NCBI GenBank assembly: GCA_019828565.1
Contig: JAHDYR010000025.1
Location: 496,001-560,000, forward strand
From: Carpediemonas membranifera
Lineage: Eukaryota > Fornicata
Length of the DNA stretch: 64,000 nucleotides
Direction of reading: 5' to 3'
Positions 1 to 7,881 of the stretch are shown here, one piece after another. Position 1 is the stretch's first letter. Every line of letters begins with the position of its first letter. The translations under genes and the position numbers were made by a program. Under the pieces are notes generated by a model that saw nothing but the letters and a program-made list of their open reading frames with translations, did no database searches and was not told the origin of the DNA.

Positions 1-784
1 CGTCCTTGGGCATCCAGGCCCGGCTCCTCCAGCTCCGTAGCCAGCCCTTGTTGATCGAATCGACGACATACATGGAATCCGTGAGTACGGCAACGTTGCT
101 GTGCGGGTTGACCCGCTTAAGGCCGTGGATCACCCCTCGAAGCTCCATGCGGTTGTTCGTTGTGAACTTGAACCCCTTGCCCACCTGGATGACCGACTCG
201 GACATGCTCATGATGATGGTGCCGAAGCCCCCAGGGCCAGGGTTGGGCTTGGATCCCCCATCGGTGAAGATGACATTGTCGAACCCGAAGTCATTGAACA
301 GCGCCTTCTCGGGAACTTTGCCTCGCTTGGCCGCCTGCTGAACGTACTCAGCCGTCCGGGGCTGCAGGTTGATCCTCTGGGGAGGTGGCGGTTGTAAAGG
401 AGCGCTCTGCTGCAGCGTGGCGGGGATGTTCGGCACGGTTGGCGCCTCTTGCGCGGCACGAGGCTGGACTTGCTGTTGGGCGGAGGCGTAGGTGTTCCAG
501 ACATCCGAGATGGGGATGCCTCGAGGAGCAGCGCTGTTTGTAAGCTGTGGCTGCTGCCCATGCCTGCTTTTGTACTCTTGGAGCAGCTTGAGGGCCAAGA
601 GCTGGTCGGCACGGGAAAGCTGTGCCAGCATGTGATCGACACTGAAACCAGACGATCTACTGTGCATATCATGTTCATCCCTGTTGTGTCTAGGGTTGTT
701 AGCCCGTTTAGGACGATATCCACCGCGTCCGCCCATGCCTCGGAGCCGCTCTCCCAAACCTGCGGCAAACGTGTCGCGTGACAT
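1..784 (-). CDS. RNH1: Ribonuclease H1, 3' part missing (window edge)
   Basis: RNase HI removes the RNA strand of RNA-DNA hybrids in nucleus or organelles. The reading frame starts at an ATG at 784 and runs off the left edge, so about 260 codons are visible and the C-terminus is cut. The first ~170 residues are a low-complexity Gln/Pro-rich region without a recognisable hybrid-binding domain. The RNase H fold then begins: the TDGGSKPNPGPGG strand carries the first catalytic Asp, NNRMELRGVI the catalytic Glu, and LTDSMYVVDSINKGW the third catalytic Asp. The last acidic residue lies outside the window. All motifs seen are intact, so the enzyme is probably active. It is convergent with nothing here; the next gene downstream in the window (sulfurtransferase) is on the same strand. 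Confidence 0.9.
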   Translation of the reverse strand, partial: MSRDTFAAGLGERLRGMGGRGGYRPKRANNPRHNRDEHDMHSRSSGFSVDHMLAQLSRADQLLALKLLQEYKSRHGQQPQLTNSAAPRGIPISDVWNTYASAQQQVQPRAAQEAPTVPNIPATLQQSAPLQPPPPQRINLQPRTAEYVQQAAKRGKVPEKALFNDFGFDNVIFTDGGSKPNPGPGGFGTIIMSMSESVIQVGKGFKFTTNNRMELRGVIHGLKRVNPHSNVAVLTDSMYVVDSINKGWLRSWRSRAWMPKD

Positions 785-843
785 GGAAGCCGCCAAAAGC
801 TGTAGCTCAACTGCCGTTCAACTCAAGCTCTTAATTTACCAGC

Positions 844-1806
844 TTAGTTGTAGGATGGACACTTGGTGGCGTCCGAGCATGCGATGGGCAGCTTCACCGT
901 CTTGCCCCCGACGACCGTGCTGCCCAGACCGTACTCGGACCACGAGCCGTCGTACAAAGTGTGCTCCTCCGGCTTCTTGCCCAGCACATCGAGGCAGAGG
1001 GAGATTGTCGCGGCAGTCACACCGCTGCCGCAAGACGTCGTGATGTCGCTATCAAGATCCACACCGGATCCTTGGAAGATCTCCCAGATCTCCTGCATGG
1101 ACTTGAGCCTGCCGTCCCGCAGGACCTCCGTGTGGGGGATGTTGATTGAGCCGGGGATGTGGCCGGATTTCACCTTGGGCCGGGGCTCCTTGGCGACGCC
1201 TGCAAACCGCTCAGCCGACCTGGCATCGATGATCTGCTGGATACGGGGCTCGGATGCAGCGGGGAGATCGCTGAGGAGGGTGCGGGGGAGGAAACCCTTG
1301 GCCACGAGGTGGTGCACCACATCCGTCATGTTCTTGCGCATCCAGTGGTTGTCGGCGAGGACAGACATGTTTCCGGGCTCCACTGGCTTGGAGCCGCCGA
1401 TCTCGGTGGGTCCTCCGATTGCGATCCAGTCGCGGAGAGTTCCGTTCATGACGCTCACGTCGGTAATGCCGAAACGACGGAACATCCACCAGACACGGGG
1501 GCTGCCGAACAGGGAATCGCGATCCATGCAGATCACACGGTCGCCAGCGTTCAGGCCGAGGCTGCGGACCTTTTGCTCGAAGAGGTCGGCGGGAGGGCAC
1601 TGGTGGGGGAGATCGGAGCCCGGCTCAACGACTTGATCGATGTCGAACAGCTGCGCGCCAGCGACGTGCTTTCTCGCAAAGGCCATTTGCGTGAAACCAG
1701 GCTCCATTGCCTTCAAGTTCCATGAGCAATCGAGAAGCCGCAGTTTCTTATCCACAGCCAAGTTTCTTTTGACCCATTCAGGTGTAACAATCGATGTGTA
1801 CTTCAT
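844..1806 (-). CDS. MPST: 3-mercaptopyruvate/thiosulfate sulfurtransferase (two rhodanese domains)
   Basis: This 320-residue protein transfers sulfur from 3-mercaptopyruvate (or thiosulfate) to a thiol acceptor, for cysteine catabolism, tRNA thiolation or Fe-S chemistry. It has the tandem rhodanese layout: an inactive N-terminal domain (about 1-140, with the LLDCSW start and the HVAGAQLFDID signature) and a catalytic C-terminal domain (about 165-305, with SGHIPGSINIPH). The active-site loop reads CGSGVTA, which is the mercaptopyruvate sulfurtransferase form; classical rhodanese has CRKGVTA. Length is normal for the family. No clear targeting peptide is visible, so a cytosolic place is likely. 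The thiouridylase CTU1 elsewhere in the window could use such sulfur, but that link is only suggestive. Confidence 0.92.
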   Translation of the reverse strand: MKYTSIVTPEWVKRNLAVDKKLRLLDCSWNLKAMEPGFTQMAFARKHVAGAQLFDIDQVVEPGSDLPHQCPPADLFEQKVRSLGLNAGDRVICMDRDSLFGSPRVWWMFRRFGITDVSVMNGTLRDWIAIGGPTEIGGSKPVEPGNMSVLADNHWMRKNMTDVVHHLVAKGFLPRTLLSDLPAASEPRIQQIIDARSAERFAGVAKEPRPKVKSGHIPGSINIPHTEVLRDGRLKSMQEIWEIFQGSGVDLDSDITTSCGSGVTAATISLCLDVLGKKPEEHTLYDGSWSEYGLGSTVVGGKTVKLPIACSDATKCPSYN

Positions 1807-2036
1807 TGTGGTTCTTCTTTCAAGGATTCTCGGTTCTTTGATTTGTCAAGGCACGACCGCTCCAGACCAGGTCAACGCCGGTCCCGGTGGGCAGTAGACG
1901 ACCGGCATGGGGCCATGCGTCACTAGGCGGCCGTGTGTTGGCTTTATCGCCGCAGCTGGCCGACCCGCCTTGTGCACGTCAGCCAGGGCATGCACGCATT
2001 TAAACAAGCATATCACACCATATTACACCGCCCGCG

Positions 2037-3758
2037 TCACCGGACAACCACACCAATAGATTCAAGATCATCCATGCCGAAATCAAGCCCACTGAGCAGG
2101 TCGCGTTCCTCCTCAGTAATGGTGATCAAGCTCTCTGGAATCACGCTGATGGTCTGCTCCTCGAGCTGTGATGAAAGCGCCCTAATCTGCGCGTCCTTCC
2201 GCATGACGTCGTGCTCAAAACAGGCCAACCGCTCATTGGCGTCCTCCAGAACGTCCCGGAACTCGCTGCAACGGGCTCGCTCGCTCTTGAGCTCCGCCAT
2301 GGAGCCCTCATAAAGCCGACTGGTCTCCGCCAGACGTCTTTCAGCCTGCTGCGCCTGTGAGGTTGCCTCATCCAGCTGCTTGACCAGTCCCTTGACCCTC
2401 CCGTTGGTCGACTTCAACCCACTCTCGGCCTCCTTGACCTGGTTGTGGAGTCGTTTCTTGGTTTTAGTCAACTCCTCGACCCGCGTTTCCAGTGTGTCGC
2501 GTTCAGCAGTCAGAGATTTGACCTGTTCTTGCAAATCTCCGATACGTGACCGCAAAGTGTCAAGCGTGACCTTCTTCCGGTCAGAATCTGTTTTCGCGAC
2601 CTTCAGCTCTCTCTGAAGGCTGAGCACTTCGTCCTTGGCCGATGTCCCGTCGAGCGCTGCCAGCTTCTTGATCAGCTCACCCTTCTCCGCCTTGAGCGCA
2701 GTTAGTCTGCCCCTCAGATCCGCCGCCTCTCGCTTCTCCCTACTCGCAGCCTGCTTGTGGCTCTCGGCGGCGTGCTTTGCTGCTGCCAACTCGTCAGACA
2801 GGCTGGCGATCGTGGCTTCGAGCGCGACTCTGTCAGACGCGGCCTTCGTCTTCTTGCTCTTCTTCCGTCTCTTCTCCTTGAGCTCGTTAAGCACGTCGCT
2901 CTGGTGCATGGCCGACCGAAACTCTGCGAGCTGATCTGCAATCACAGACGAGACCATCTTCAGCTCGTCGGCCTGTGGGTTGGCTCTGGATTCGCCGGAA
3001 AGTCGGCTCTCTAGCCTGGAGATGCCGGCCTTCAGCTCGTTGATGGCGGTTTCGTCCGCCTCGAGTGCTCGGCTGTGTTCTTGGCCGGCAGCGACAAGCG
3101 CGGCTTCAGCGTCTGTACGAGCAGTTTTCTCCTCCTGTAGCATGTCCCTCATCGTCTGGGTCTCATCAAGTAGTGTCTTATTCTCCTTGACGACGGCAGC
3201 AAGGGTTCGCTCCAGCTCGGCCGCGCGCTGACCATCCTCAAGGGCAGTGCCAAGCTTCGAGTGCATCTCATGCTGAACCTCCTCCAACGTGTTCTCGAGC
3301 ACGGCCCGGGCCTGTCGTGCGGCAACCTCAGCCCGTCTGGACTGGTCCCGGTCGGCCCTCATCTCCTCGTGCTCGGCACGCAGCGTTGTAAGTTCGGTCT
3401 CAGCCTGTTTCAGCTGACGTTTGAGTGTAGTGTGTTCCTCGCTGAGGGCCTTGAGCCTTTCGGACGTCGACTCGTGTGCCTGGACGAGATCTGCATGCTT
3501 GGCCTCAAGCTCCTTGTAGCTCTCGAGCAGCAAGGCCGTGCGCTCCTCCACTTCCTGCATTTCGTTGATATGGACGTCCTGCTCTTGGAGTACTGACACC
3601 AGTGAGTCCCGCTCGGCCTCGATAGCAGCAATTTCTGCGTCTTTGTCACGTTCCAGGGCAGCAATCTGCCTCTGCGCGCTCATTTGAGCATCCGATAGTT
3701 CTTTTTGAAGCGCTGTGATATACTTCCGGGACTTATCGGCGATATCCCGGGAGTTCAT
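2037..3758 (-). CDS. Long coiled-coil protein, function unknown
   Basis: 573 residues, nearly all predicted coiled coil (charged heptads rich in Glu, Lys, Ala, Leu) from about residue 5 to 540, with a short non-coil tail containing EEERDLLSGLDFGMDDLES. No motor, GRIP or other named domain is seen; a structural role at cytoskeleton, basal body or Golgi is possible but not shown. I start at the ATG at 3758. The frame is open further upstream to an ATG at 3869, but those 37 codons lie inside the right end of the neighbouring Fanzor element and recur in the second element copy, so they are transposon sequence rather than protein. The gene's 5' flank is therefore derived from the element. Confidence 0.75.
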   Translation of the reverse strand: MNSRDIADKSRKYITALQKELSDAQMSAQRQIAALERDKDAEIAAIEAERDSLVSVLQEQDVHINEMQEVEERTALLLESYKELEAKHADLVQAHESTSERLKALSEEHTTLKRQLKQAETELTTLRAEHEEMRADRDQSRRAEVAARQARAVLENTLEEVQHEMHSKLGTALEDGQRAAELERTLAAVVKENKTLLDETQTMRDMLQEEKTARTDAEAALVAAGQEHSRALEADETAINELKAGISRLESRLSGESRANPQADELKMVSSVIADQLAEFRSAMHQSDVLNELKEKRRKKSKKTKAASDRVALEATIASLSDELAAAKHAAESHKQAASREKREAADLRGRLTALKAEKGELIKKLAALDGTSAKDEVLSLQRELKVAKTDSDRKKVTLDTLRSRIGDLQEQVKSLTAERDTLETRVEELTKTKKRLHNQVKEAESGLKSTNGRVKGLVKQLDEATSQAQQAERRLAETSRLYEGSMAELKSERARCSEFRDVLEDANERLACFEHDVMRKDAQIRALSSQLEEQTISVIPESLITITEEERDLLSGLDFGMDDLESIGVVVR

Positions 3759-3778
3759 CTTTTTATTCGTGTTCGTCG

Positions 3779-3814
3779 TGTGCTGCGCAGGATTAGAATA
3801 CTTGAGTCCAAAAC
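3779..3814 (-). repeat. Dispersed end motif, copy D
   Basis: About 35-bp motif with core GACTCAA..ATTCT.ATCCTGCGC followed by RGCACA. Four copies are in the window (this one, 46869-46904, 49406-49439, 50481-50516). This copy ends Fanzor copy 1 and stops about 20 bp before the ATG of the coiled-coil gene, so it may also serve as its transcription start region. Confidence 0.7.
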
Positions 3815-3925
3815 ACACAGTGATCCAAGCAGCATCAGGATCGCAGTGTGGTTCATCATACTCTATCAATCATGCGCAGCATATCACGCGCGCTGCAGCG
3901 CGTGCTTGCTCAACTTAGCAAGTTA
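3779..3925 (-). ncRNA. Candidate omega-RNA / right end of Fanzor copy 1
   Basis: Non-coding 3' flank from the stop codon to the element end, nearly identical to 50370-50516 although it encodes nothing. It contains two strong hairpins in a row: CTTGCT/AGCAAG with a short loop, then CACGCGC/GCGCGTG (7-bp stem), followed by an imperfect TGCGCA-centred fold. TnpB and Fanzor guide RNAs are transcribed from this position, with the guide read from DNA just past the right end; here that would be the 5' leader of the coiled-coil gene. The RNA assignment is inference from position, conservation and fold. Confidence 0.4.
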
Positions 3926-4459
3926 ATGATAGCGAGGAAGAGCACCTCTCTGGGAGTCGTAGTGGAAAGGAGATTGCTCTATCTGATCTGAAGTTGCATC
4001 GAAGGTGCACCAAAGGATGTTCTCGCTGGCGCTCTTATCTCGGTGAGAGAGATTGAGAAGTATGTCTCTCTGCTCGGGATGCCGACGTAGCCGTTCAACG
4101 CGCCATGGAGCTCCCTCGCACGCGGGATTCTGGCAGAGCATGGTGCGGTGTGTTTGCACCACACGTCTGAAGTGTGCTTTGCAGTATGGGCACACGATGG
4201 AAGTGCGGAATTCGGAGACCATCGTGACACTCACGACGACGTTGTGCCGGAGCATTATGCCAGGAAGTGCTCGAGCAAAGTGGCGGTACGGAGCACAGGA
4301 GGGAGTTCCGGCGGAACCGAACAGTGCAGCCCCATACGCGACTTCGAGATGAATGGGCTCCGGGGGGCGCCCGCCGAGATCATCCAGGAGTTGACGTCCA
4401 GCCCGGGCGAAGTGCTTCAGGCGCAGACAGAATTGGCAAAAGTCGCACGGCGGAAACAC
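3923..4459 (-). CDS. Fanzor nuclease, C-terminal reading frame (RuvC-II, zinc finger, RuvC-III)
   Basis: About 178 codons in the -1 frame relative to the upstream part; the frame has no ATG at its head (open from about 4480, first codons read DEKVFPPCDFCQFC). It holds AYGAALFG where canonical RuvC-II would be, then SEFRTS (candidate alternative catalytic Glu), a Cys4 zinc finger (CPYC ... CQNPAC) and RuvC-III HRDKSASENIL with the last catalytic Asp. All are typical of Fanzor/TnpB C-termini. The two halves overlap by 43 bases. With the N-terminal frame they would give a protein of about 500 residues. It could be a recoded gene or a pseudogene with one lesion; no good slippery heptamer and no host-like intron is visible in the overlap. 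Confidence 0.75.
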   Translation of the reverse strand: MFPPCDFCQFCLRLKHFARAGRQLLDDLGGRPPEPIHLEVAYGAALFGSAGTPSCAPYRHFARALPGIMLRHNVVVSVTMVSEFRTSIVCPYCKAHFRRVVQTHRTMLCQNPACEGAPWRVERLRRHPEQRDILLNLSHRDKSASENILWCTFDATSDQIEQSPFHYDSQRGALPRYH

Positions 4460-5442
4460 TTTCTCGTCCCCTCGTTGATGATCTGAACGATGTTCTCATG
4501 GACAAACCTAATCGACTGTTTGAGAGCCTCTAGACTTGTCGTTTTGAACGATGCTGCGCTCATATTCACGCGGAAAGAGGGGGTGGCAGTGTAGCCACAC
4601 TTAGCGAGTACGCCAGATACACTCTGCCCGTCTGGGCGGCGGATCGTGTAGCCGCCTAGCGACCGAGCACCAGGGTCGACGCCCATGAGAGCTTGAATGT
4701 CCGGGGCAGGAGTAGCCTCGGCGTCATCCTGACCGAGCCGAGCCCGCTTGTTATTGCTACCCTTTTTGTACGTGGGCCGGTCAGCCACCCGACCGCCACG
4801 GTATTTCTCGCGACCCACCCAAACCTTCACAGCAACAGAGACCCTGTCAGTCCTCACAGAGAGCACTCTGCGGAGCTTGGTGATGTCGCCGTGATCACGC
4901 TCGTATTCAGCCACCTGCTCGTCGGTCAAATTCTTGGTTGCTGACCAATTCACGTGCACACGGAGGCGCCTCTTCATCGCTGGGGTGAGCGCTGTTACTC
5001 CGCGCTCGATGGTCATGAACCCAGGCCTGACCGGCGCCATCGGCACGAACGGAACGAGCTTCGGCTCTGGCAGGGCCTGACTGAGCTCGAGGTTCACGGC
5101 ACGAGGGAGTGTGACCAGCTTGGTCACTGCAGCACTCATGCGCGTGACGCACGACAGCACGCCGACGAGGGCACCAGTGCGACCCACCCGCTGCTCCTCG
5201 GGCAATGCATGCATTTGTCGATGATGCATGTCATGATCGGCGGATATTGCGGCAACCTCAGTGTCGAGCTCGCCTTGGGTGTCGAGAAAATCCTGTCGAA
5301 CACCCTCATCATGGAGGAGCGGACGCACCCGGTCTAATCCAGCACGAAGACGGGTCAGGTACCCGGGTGACGCGCGCGAGAGCCAGACCCGGGTGGCTGT
5401 GGAGTACTCGCCCAACCAGCAGGGTTCATCAGCTAGCAGCAT
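4417..5442 (-). CDS. Fanzor nuclease, N-terminal reading frame (to RuvC-I)
   Basis: 341 residues. The first ~250 residues should form the WED and REC lobes that hold the guide RNA; RLRVHVNWSATKN and VSVAVKVWVGREKY look like the conserved strands before the nuclease. A Lys/Arg-rich linker (about 222-240) precedes the RuvC-I motif LMGVDPGARS, whose Asp256 is the first catalytic residue. The frame then continues through GGYTIRRPDGQSV and ends at a stop shortly after a helix (SLEALKQSIRFVHENI). The remaining nuclease motifs are encoded in the overlapping next frame (3923-4459), reached by a -1 shift. Starts at the ATG at 5442; a TGA lies two codons upstream, so any further N-terminus would need an intron. 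Family: TnpB/Fanzor RNA-guided DNA nuclease. Confidence 0.8.
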   Translation of the reverse strand: MLLADEPCWLGEYSTATRVWLSRASPGYLTRLRAGLDRVRPLLHDEGVRQDFLDTQGELDTEVAAISADHDMHHRQMHALPEEQRVGRTGALVGVLSCVTRMSAAVTKLVTLPRAVNLELSQALPEPKLVPFVPMAPVRPGFMTIERGVTALTPAMKRRLRVHVNWSATKNLTDEQVAEYERDHGDITKLRRVLSVRTDRVSVAVKVWVGREKYRGGRVADRPTYKKGSNNKRARLGQDDAEATPAPDIQALMGVDPGARSLGGYTIRRPDGQSVSGVLAKCGYTATPSFRVNMSAASFKTTSLEALKQSIRFVHENIVQIINEGTRKCFRRATFANSVCA

Positions 5443-5936
5443 CCCTCAAAACACAAGAAACCAGCATCATACAACACAAAGCGTCTTTACTACTAGTTAC
5501 AACCGCTTTCCACCACTAGTGTCTCTCACAACAGACTAAGATGACGAAGACGACATGAGCTTCGTCAGCGCGTCATCGTTCGGGGCAGCCGCCAAGATTG
5601 GAGAAATTCCTGTACACTCCAGCTGCGTACCCCTCACTGACCCCATGGACGTCATCGGGCGGGGGTCAATGCTGCAGCCTTTTGTGGACTCCAGCAACAC
5701 GGTCCGGTTCAGGTCGGACAACTTCGATTAAGATAGCGCGGGAATAGACAGTTATTGGTTGTGTAGGTCATAAATGCTGTATTAGCCGCGGAGTAGGCCT
5801 GTGGAGGCTCTGGGGGGCTGATCGTCCTGCTGACATAAAGTGCACGATCTGAACGGGACGTCCACAGAGCCGGATGCCCGCTCCGCACGTGTAGTTTCCG
5901 CCAATACTTCATTACTACATGTAGAAATATGTACAT
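5443..5936. other. Gap between Fanzor copy 1 and histone H2B
   Basis: No supportable gene. Short minus-strand open frames exist (for example 5536-5721, ending in five serines), but that one has only a TTG at its head. No terminal inverted repeat or copy of the TATCCTGCGC motif was found, so the left element boundary stays open. A plus-strand TAAAGTGCAC occurs near 5835. H2B's stop lies at 5937, so part of this must be its 3' untranslated region. Confidence 0.5.
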
Positions 5937-6341
5937 TTACTCGTCCATCTCGCCCTCGGCGTCATCGGCATCGTCCCTGTCGGCCTCGCGCGAGGTGTTC
6001 ATCGCGGAGACGGCCTTGTTGCCCTCAGACAGGGCGTGACGGGACAGCTCACCGGGGATGATGAGGCGGGTGGCGGTGGCGACCTCGCGTTGGGAGAGGG
6101 TCTTGCGCTTGTTGATCTGAGCAAGGCGCGTGGCGTCCTCGCAGATCTGGTCGAAGATATCGTTCATGAAGGAGTTCATGATGTTCATGGCCTTGTTGGA
6201 GATACCAGTATCGCTGTGAACGGTACGGAGCACCTTGTAGATGTACGTGGAGAAGGTTTCCTGGCGGCGACGACGGCGGTTAGGCTTGCTGATCTGACGG
6301 GTATCGACTGTAGGCTTCTCTTCGCGCTCGTAATCGGCCAT
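5937..6341 (-). CDS. H2B: Histone H2B
   Basis: 134 residues; core nucleosome histone. The histone fold is clear: [28 protein letters not shown] (given here in part: [14 protein letters not shown]), then [19 protein letters not shown] and [19 protein letters not shown], all H2B hallmarks, ending in the alpha-C segment [13 protein letters not shown]. The N-tail is short (about 25 residues) with a Lys/Arg cluster NRRRRRQ. Unusually the C-terminus does not stop after the alpha-C helix but adds an acidic tail of ~16 residues rich in Asp and Glu. ATG at 6341; an upstream in-frame extension to 6422 does not resemble histone. The neighbouring WDR5-like gene is on the same strand, with its stop only ~100 bp upstream of this ATG, leaving a very compact promoter. 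Confidence 0.95.
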   Translation of the reverse strand: MADYEREEKPTVDTRQISKPNRRRRRQETFSTYIYKVLRTVHSDTGISNKAMNIMNSFMNDIFDQICEDATRLAQINKRKTLSQREVATATRLIIPGELSRHALSEGNKAVSAMNTSREADRDDADDAEGEMDE

Positions 6342-6445
6342 TGAGGTAGTTTCGTGAAGAGATCGCGTTCTGAGAGTGCGCCAAAATGAATTACGAGAAC
6401 AACCGTAAATCAAATGGCGCAACTCAAGACTACAATAACATACGT

Positions 6446-7733
6446 TTACATTTCAACATCGCCATCGTCCTCCAGCTTCTGGGCCTCTTCTATCGGCCCA
6501 CGAGGCTCAGCTTGCCCGGTTTGGAATGCACGTCTCAGGATGAAAACGACGAAGATGTTGCCCTTCGTGCCCTTCCCCATCGACCCAGTTACCGCGATCA
6601 TATCGTCTCCCTTGCCCACACACGTGTCCAGCCCCAGGATAGTGTGCTGCGACGCTATGGGCACGGACTCGATAGTCGCGCCGGTCTCGACGTTGTAAAA
6701 GAACAACGCGAGGTCCTTCTTCTCCTTCTTCTGCTCCTCGGTGAGACCACTCAAGTCGGGGAGCTCACTCGCACTGACGGCGATGCAGTACTTGTCGTCG
6801 GCCATGCATGTACTGGGGGTGAACCGGCCTTCGGCCTCATGCTCGCACTGCAGATCATACGCCGTCTTCATGTAGTCGTCACTGAGTCTGATCACTGCAA
6901 GTTTCGACCCGAGGCAACCTGCAACGATCGCCCGCCGTGAAGGGGCCATGCTGAGCGAGATCACGGGGCTAGCTGGGGAGTGATAGAGGATGGAGGAGAG
7001 GCAGGTCTTTGTGTGAAGGTCCCACAAGCGCAGGACACCGGTGCAGTCGGCCGTGACAGCGCGTGGGCCCCCAGACGTGTTGAAAATCAGCACAGCTGAC
7101 ACAGCGGACGTGTGTGCCCGGAACGTGTGCACACACTTCCACCCCTTGCTCGTGGCGCCCTGGATGGGGTCGATGAACCCAACCGACCACAGCCGCACAG
7201 TCTGATCCGAGCTGCCGGAGATTATGTGCGTGTGGTCATCAGACACACCCACCGAGATCACTGGGGCGAAGTGGCCCGTGTACGTGAAGATGCACGGCTC
7301 TCTATGGCCCGACTCCGTGTCCCACAAGCGGACAGTGCAGTCGTCGGAGGCGGAGGCGAGGTGGCGCGAGTTGGGGGCCCAGGCAATGGCGTTCACACCG
7401 TTCTCGTGGCCGTTGAGGACTAGGGAGGGTTCACGGTGGGTCAGGTCCCAGATGACTATGGTTTTATCGGCGGCTGTGTTAGTGGGCGAGGAAAGGATAC
7501 AAACAGCCAGAGGCAAGCTTCTTTCCATCTGGGGAGAATTGGACGCATGTGACAATGTCAGTATGTCCCTCCAGTGCAAAATCGTTAAAAAACCGACGCT
7601 CCATGCGATGCTTGTAGTCTATGTGCTCTTCAACAGCCTCAGGCTGCTCAGGCGGAACTACTGATTCATCCTCAATCGGTTCGGTTGTTTCCTCTGGTGG
7701 AACAGCGCCCTCATGCTCCGCTGGCGTCTCCAT
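6446..7733 (-). CDS. WDR5: WD40-repeat protein, WDR5/Swd3-like, one intron
   Basis: 418 residues after removal of a 31-nt intron at 7474-7504 (donor GTTTGT, end CTAACACAG). Splicing restores the WD motif [14 protein letters not shown] exactly across the junction. After an acidic ~45-residue N-tail, seven blades can be followed ([46 protein letters not shown] and so on). Blade order and phrases recall WDR5/Swd3, the scaffold of histone H3K4 methyltransferase (COMPASS) complexes, but WD40 proteins are easily confused and the C-terminal blades carry inserts (a Lys-rich loop EEQKKEKKD). Start at the ATG at 7733; an upstream ATG at 7814 would add 27 residues. Confidence 0.8.
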
Positions 7734-7881
7734 CCGCACAATCGCCACTGACCTTATCCTGCACCTGCTGGATCCTGGTGTTGGCGACACACCCTGCCTG
7801 TTACGACGGAGCACACCTCTTTCGCGCCGTCACAATGGCTGCTCACCCCACACGTGCAGTTTAACCAGAAGTATCCTTTGA

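Larger units (their letters stand above)
3779..5442 (-). mobile_element. Fanzor element, copy 1 (eukaryotic TnpB-like transposon)
   Basis: Element on the minus strand with two open frames that together make a Fanzor/TnpB nuclease. Its right (3') end is defined by comparison with copy 2: homology continues 145 bp past the stop codon to the TCCTGCGCRGCACA motif at about 3779. The left end is not defined, because copy 2 lacks that part and no terminal repeat was found between 5443 and 5936. No transposase (TnpA) gene is next to it, so it is either non-autonomous or is moved by enzymes elsewhere. The block 3779-4668 is about 99 percent identical by eye to 49620-50516, showing a recent duplication. 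Confidence 0.85.

Noticed and set aside
3759-3869. Upstream extension of the coiled-coil protein to the ATG at 3869
   Set aside because: Those codons are the Fanzor right end, and the same peptide frame recurs beside copy 2 in front of unrelated DNA.
3779-5442. A bacterial IS605/IS607 contaminant
   Set aside because: The element is embedded between intron-bearing or histone genes, is present twice on opposite strands, and has Fanzor-type rather than bacterial TnpB RuvC-II features.
5536-5721. 61-codon frame between the Fanzor copy and histone H2B
   Set aside because: Starts only with TTG; no ATG near its head and no similarity seen.
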